This document shows, in pieces, positions 53,101-54,565 of a stretch of 54,565 bases of DNA (position 1 is its first letter; the number at the start of each line of letters is the position of its first letter). Position numbers and translations under genes: made by a program. Source of the DNA: Komagataeibacter xylinus NBRC 15237 (lineage in GTDB: Bacteria; Pseudomonadota; Alphaproteobacteria; Acetobacterales; Acetobacteraceae). The notes under the pieces were generated by a model. That model did not search any database. It was not told the DNA's origin and saw only the letters and a list, made by a program, of their open reading frames with translations. The DNA is taken from assembly GCF_001571345.1 (NCBI RefSeq), contig NZ_BCTP01000021.1, positions 1 to 54,565 on the forward strand. The letters are read 5' to 3'.

Positions 53101-54565
53101 ATTGAGCACGAAGGACTGGAGTGCGAGGCGGTCGTGATATTGCCAGATGATGCCAAACACACCACGCATGAGGGCTGCAAACAGGATAAGCGCCAGAATG
53201 ATATTGGGATAGACCGCGCTGAAATCGAAATAGCCGCGTTCGAGCAGGCCGCCCTTGTCGGTCACGTTGAACTTGCCCTTGTGGGGCTGGAGCAGGGTTA
53301 CGATAGTGATCCGCACCAGGAACAGCGCGAGCGAGGTTTCGTAAATCTCGCTCCAGAAGGAATAACGCCACCGCCCTTCAACACGTGAAAGGGTCATGAT
53401 GGAATGAAAGATATGGGGCAGCGCATAGGCGCTGATGGCCAGCGGCGAGGCCGCGATGATGTTTTCACCCAGGAAGAGATAGGCCAGCGGCGAGACCAGA
53501 AAGGTTACGCGCGGGATGGCGAACAGGAAGTGCGACATGGCGGAAAGATAGCAAAGCCGCTGCTCCCACCGCAGGCCGCGCCCGAGCATGGGGTTGTCGA
53601 GCCGCATGATCTGGAGCATGCCGCGCGCCCAGCGCACGCGCTGGCCGATATGCAGGATCAGGCGCTCGGTCGCCAGCCCGCCTGCCAGCGGTTCGCGCAG
53701 GTAGCCGGTGCCCCAGCCCTTGCGCTGCATCTTGAGTGCGGTATGGGCATCTTCGGTGACGGTTTCGGTCGCGAAGCCGCCGATCCCCATAACGGCGGAG
53801 CGGCGGATGATGGCGCATGAACCACAGAAGAACGTTGCATCCCAGAAATCATTACCATCCTGCACCAGACCATAGAACATGTTGCCTTCAGGCGGCACAT
53901 GCATGCCTGCGGCCAGATTGCGCTGGAACGGGTCAGGCGCATAGAAATGATGCGGGGTCTGCAGAAGGGCGAGGTTGGGGTCGGCAATCATCCAGCCGAT
54001 GGTTCTTTTAAGGAAGCCACGGGTGGGTACATGGTCGCAATCAAAAATGACCGCGAATTTCCCGTCCGTTACCTTAAGGGCATGATTGAGGTTGCCAGCC
54101 TTTGCATGGTTGTTTTCCGAGCGGATGATGTAACCCGCGCCTGACTCTATCGCAAAGTCACGGAAAGCAACCCGCCTGCCATCATCAAGAATATAGACAT
54201 TCAGCTTGTCTTCCGGCCAGTCAAGTTCCAGCGCGCCCAGAACCGTCGAGCGCACGAGAGACAGTTCTTCATTATAGGATGGCACGTAGACATCCACGCT
54301 CGGCCACTCGGCAGGATCTTCTGGCAGGGCATGCTCCCTGCGCTCCAGCGGCCACGACATCTGGAAGTAACTCAGGCACAGCGTGGCCAGGGCATAGGTC
54401 TCGGCCAGCAGGAGCAGGATGGACAGGGCACCCTGTATCAAACCGTGGAATTCCAGCGTGGTGGTCAGCCGCCATACGATATAGCGCAGGGAGACAAGCA
54501 GCGACAGCATCATCAGGAATATGGTGATGCCCCGTCCCGGCCTGCGGTTGAGCACCAGCAGGAGC
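50167..54565 (-). CDS. bcsAB: Fused cellulose synthase BcsAB (catalytic plus periplasmic domains), 5' end outside window
   Basis: At least 1465 codons, open to the right edge; about 70-90 N-terminal residues are missing by comparison with known BcsA. BcsA half (numbers from the first GTG in the window): DDG (125), DCD (172-174), TED (267-269) and QRVRW (305-309) are the catalytic D,D,D,QxxRW set of GT2. PilZ has RxxxR at 510-514 and DISLGG at 537-542 for c-di-GMP. BcsB begins after a Pro/Lys linker and a hydrophobic segment near 690 and ends in one membrane span (PFILYLTGLSGAGLTAFGAW). Fusion of A and B plus bcsXY downstream identifies the type II operon. Confidence 0.97.
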   Translation of the reverse strand, partial: LLLVLNRRPGRGITIFLMMLSLLVSLRYIVWRLTTTLEFHGLIQGALSILLLLAETYALATLCLSYFQMSWPLERREHALPEDPAEWPSVDVYVPSYNEELSLVRSTVLGALELDWPEDKLNVYILDDGRRVAFRDFAIESGAGYIIRSENNHAKAGNLNHALKVTDGKFAVIFDCDHVPTRGFLKRTIGWMIADPNLALLQTPHHFYAPDPFQRNLAAGMHVPPEGNMFYGLVQDGNDFWDATFFCGSCAIIRRSAVMGIGGFATETVTEDAHTALKMQRKGWGTGYLREPLAGGLATERLILHIGQRVRWARGMLQIMRLDNPMLGRGLRWEQRLCYLSAMSHFLFAIPRVTFLVSPLAYLFLGENIIAASPLAISAYALPHIFHSIMTLSRVEGRWRYSFWSEIYETSLALFLVRITIVTLLQPHKGKFNVTDKGGLLERGYFDFSAVYPNIILALILFAALMRGVFGIIWQYHDRLALQSFVLNTLWVIISLIIVLAAIAVGRETRQTRAAPRITVRLPVTITDEQGRAFHAHTHDISLGGLSVDLDWPHNVEAPQTVMVSYDNERDGIHTHVPAEIMAMQPGNLRLQWARQDLNDERQIVDMVFGRSDAWANWADFPPDRPLRSIVMVFRSIGDLFKWRKPEKPRPIAQAEDITVPMVEEKLEKQSLVLKPAQRGARSGAALSATFLLAFTALAPAALAQGLAPVPATTTVDQTGISTQTPFGDSNTGIVPDAAPAVDPLAAARISDTEVTRTLSFRDLGATTGPLTLRGYSPLQGLDVVVPANRVVTHAQLTLSGALSPSLLPEASAVTVTLNEQYIGTIKVNPDHPEFGPITFDVDPLYFTGDNKLNFRFAGEYRRDCNDLFNEILWARISDSSRITLTTVRIAPERKLSRLPAPFFDPNLRAALRVPFVMPSPENRDDLKAAGVIASWFGKIADFRALSFPVSTTVPASGNAVEVGRNIPLDANGTLPTGPTLAEVANPNDPWGIVLIVTGRTAQEVEAAARNLAFSHDTLGGVASKVVEDVTLDPRQAYDAPAFVPTDRPVRFGELVGAADLQGGGYTPAGMTLPFHLPPDLYTWRGRPYLMNMWVRAPGGPVVDLETSRVDVSLNNNYLQSYSLSPPGVWQKWSERLVNQHAGATGHMTALPPWLLFGQNQLQFNFDARPIDRGACRRTPGDIRMSVDSDSTLDFRRGYHYAELPNLSYFAEAAFPFSRMADLSETTIILPQSPDAGTAGSFLDLMGFFGATTWYPAAGVHVMTADQMKNTTPQGDIILLSTADRLNSASDLLSRSPYVIKDGHVRVGQHMGLEGIWYLFQDHDHAGLLNGVSAHLNAPIAEAGVMIGAQSPYDSQRSVIAFVGDTPQRIHDLVLSLRNTRDLSSIQGDLVLKNAEQFTSYRTAPTYKVGSLPLWLQLDRYLSYHPFILYLTGLSGAGLTAFGAWSWLRAKSRRRVLDDDRTGEA

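Noticed and set aside
42465-54565. bcsD, cmcAx, ccpAx and bglAx as in the type I operon
   Set aside because: None is present; the downstream gene is an SGNH protein, and gene order fits type II instead.

Overview
The window looks like chromosome from a cellulose-producing acetic acid bacterium, most likely Komagataeibacter or a close relative. The main reason is the right end: a fused cellulose synthase BcsAB followed by BcsX, BcsY and BcsC, the order known for the type II bcs operon of that genus. Codon use is GC-rich nearly throughout. The exception is the first ~560 bases, which are AT-rich and hold an incomplete membrane-protein gene. I saw no tRNA, rRNA, CRISPR array or intact insertion sequence.

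Layout. 1-4.5 kb: AT-rich partial PAP2-like gene, an exported beta-propeller protein and small hypotheticals. 4.5-7.1 kb: aldehyde dehydrogenase and a divergent TetR regulator sharing an intergenic region with two matching operator-like boxes, then a VOC-family gene broken by a stop codon. 7.1-13.4 kb: exported alpha/beta hydrolase, 3-hydroxyisobutyrate-dehydrogenase-like reductase, two extended SDR enzymes and an Rrf2 regulator, mixed with remnants of an Old Yellow Enzyme, a tannase-like esterase and a cupin protein. 13.4-16.8 kb: CYTH-CHAD protein and a Tat-exported esterase. 16.8-18.1 kb: decayed pieces of a haem/iron ABC importer beside a dispersed hairpin-rich repeat.

18-34 kb is an iron-acquisition and signalling island. 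It holds TonB, ExbD, ExbB, a small membrane protein, a PepSY-type membrane protein and a cyclic-peptide-type ABC exporter. It also holds two complete cell-surface signalling cassettes (FecI-type sigma factor, FecR anti-sigma, TonB-dependent receptor with an N-terminal STN domain) and a second PepSY protein. Fur-box-like sequences lie upstream of both sigma genes, both receptors and the first PepSY gene. The likely logic is that iron starvation lifts repression, the receptors sense ferric siderophores through STN-FecR-FecI, and the adjacent TonB/ExbBD energises uptake.

34-42.3 kb: SDR fragment, Cys-rich exported protein, DEAD-box RNA helicase, B12-binding radical SAM protein, a 59-residue basic protein, a perfect 19-bp-stem hairpin, an apparently frameshifted hypothetical gene and a Tat-exported phosphocholine-type phospholipase C.

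42.4-54.6 kb (all minus strand): bcsAB (5' end outside the window) - bcsX - bcsY - bcsC, followed by a secreted two-domain protein (arabinofuranosidase-B-like lectin fold plus SGNH hydrolase). BcsAB makes and translocates the glucan, BcsC is the outer-membrane exit, BcsY is a membrane acyltransferase and BcsX an SGNH hydrolase. The fifth gene may extend this into a polymer-acylation and de-acylation set. That is the most interesting hypothesis in the window, and it is inference.
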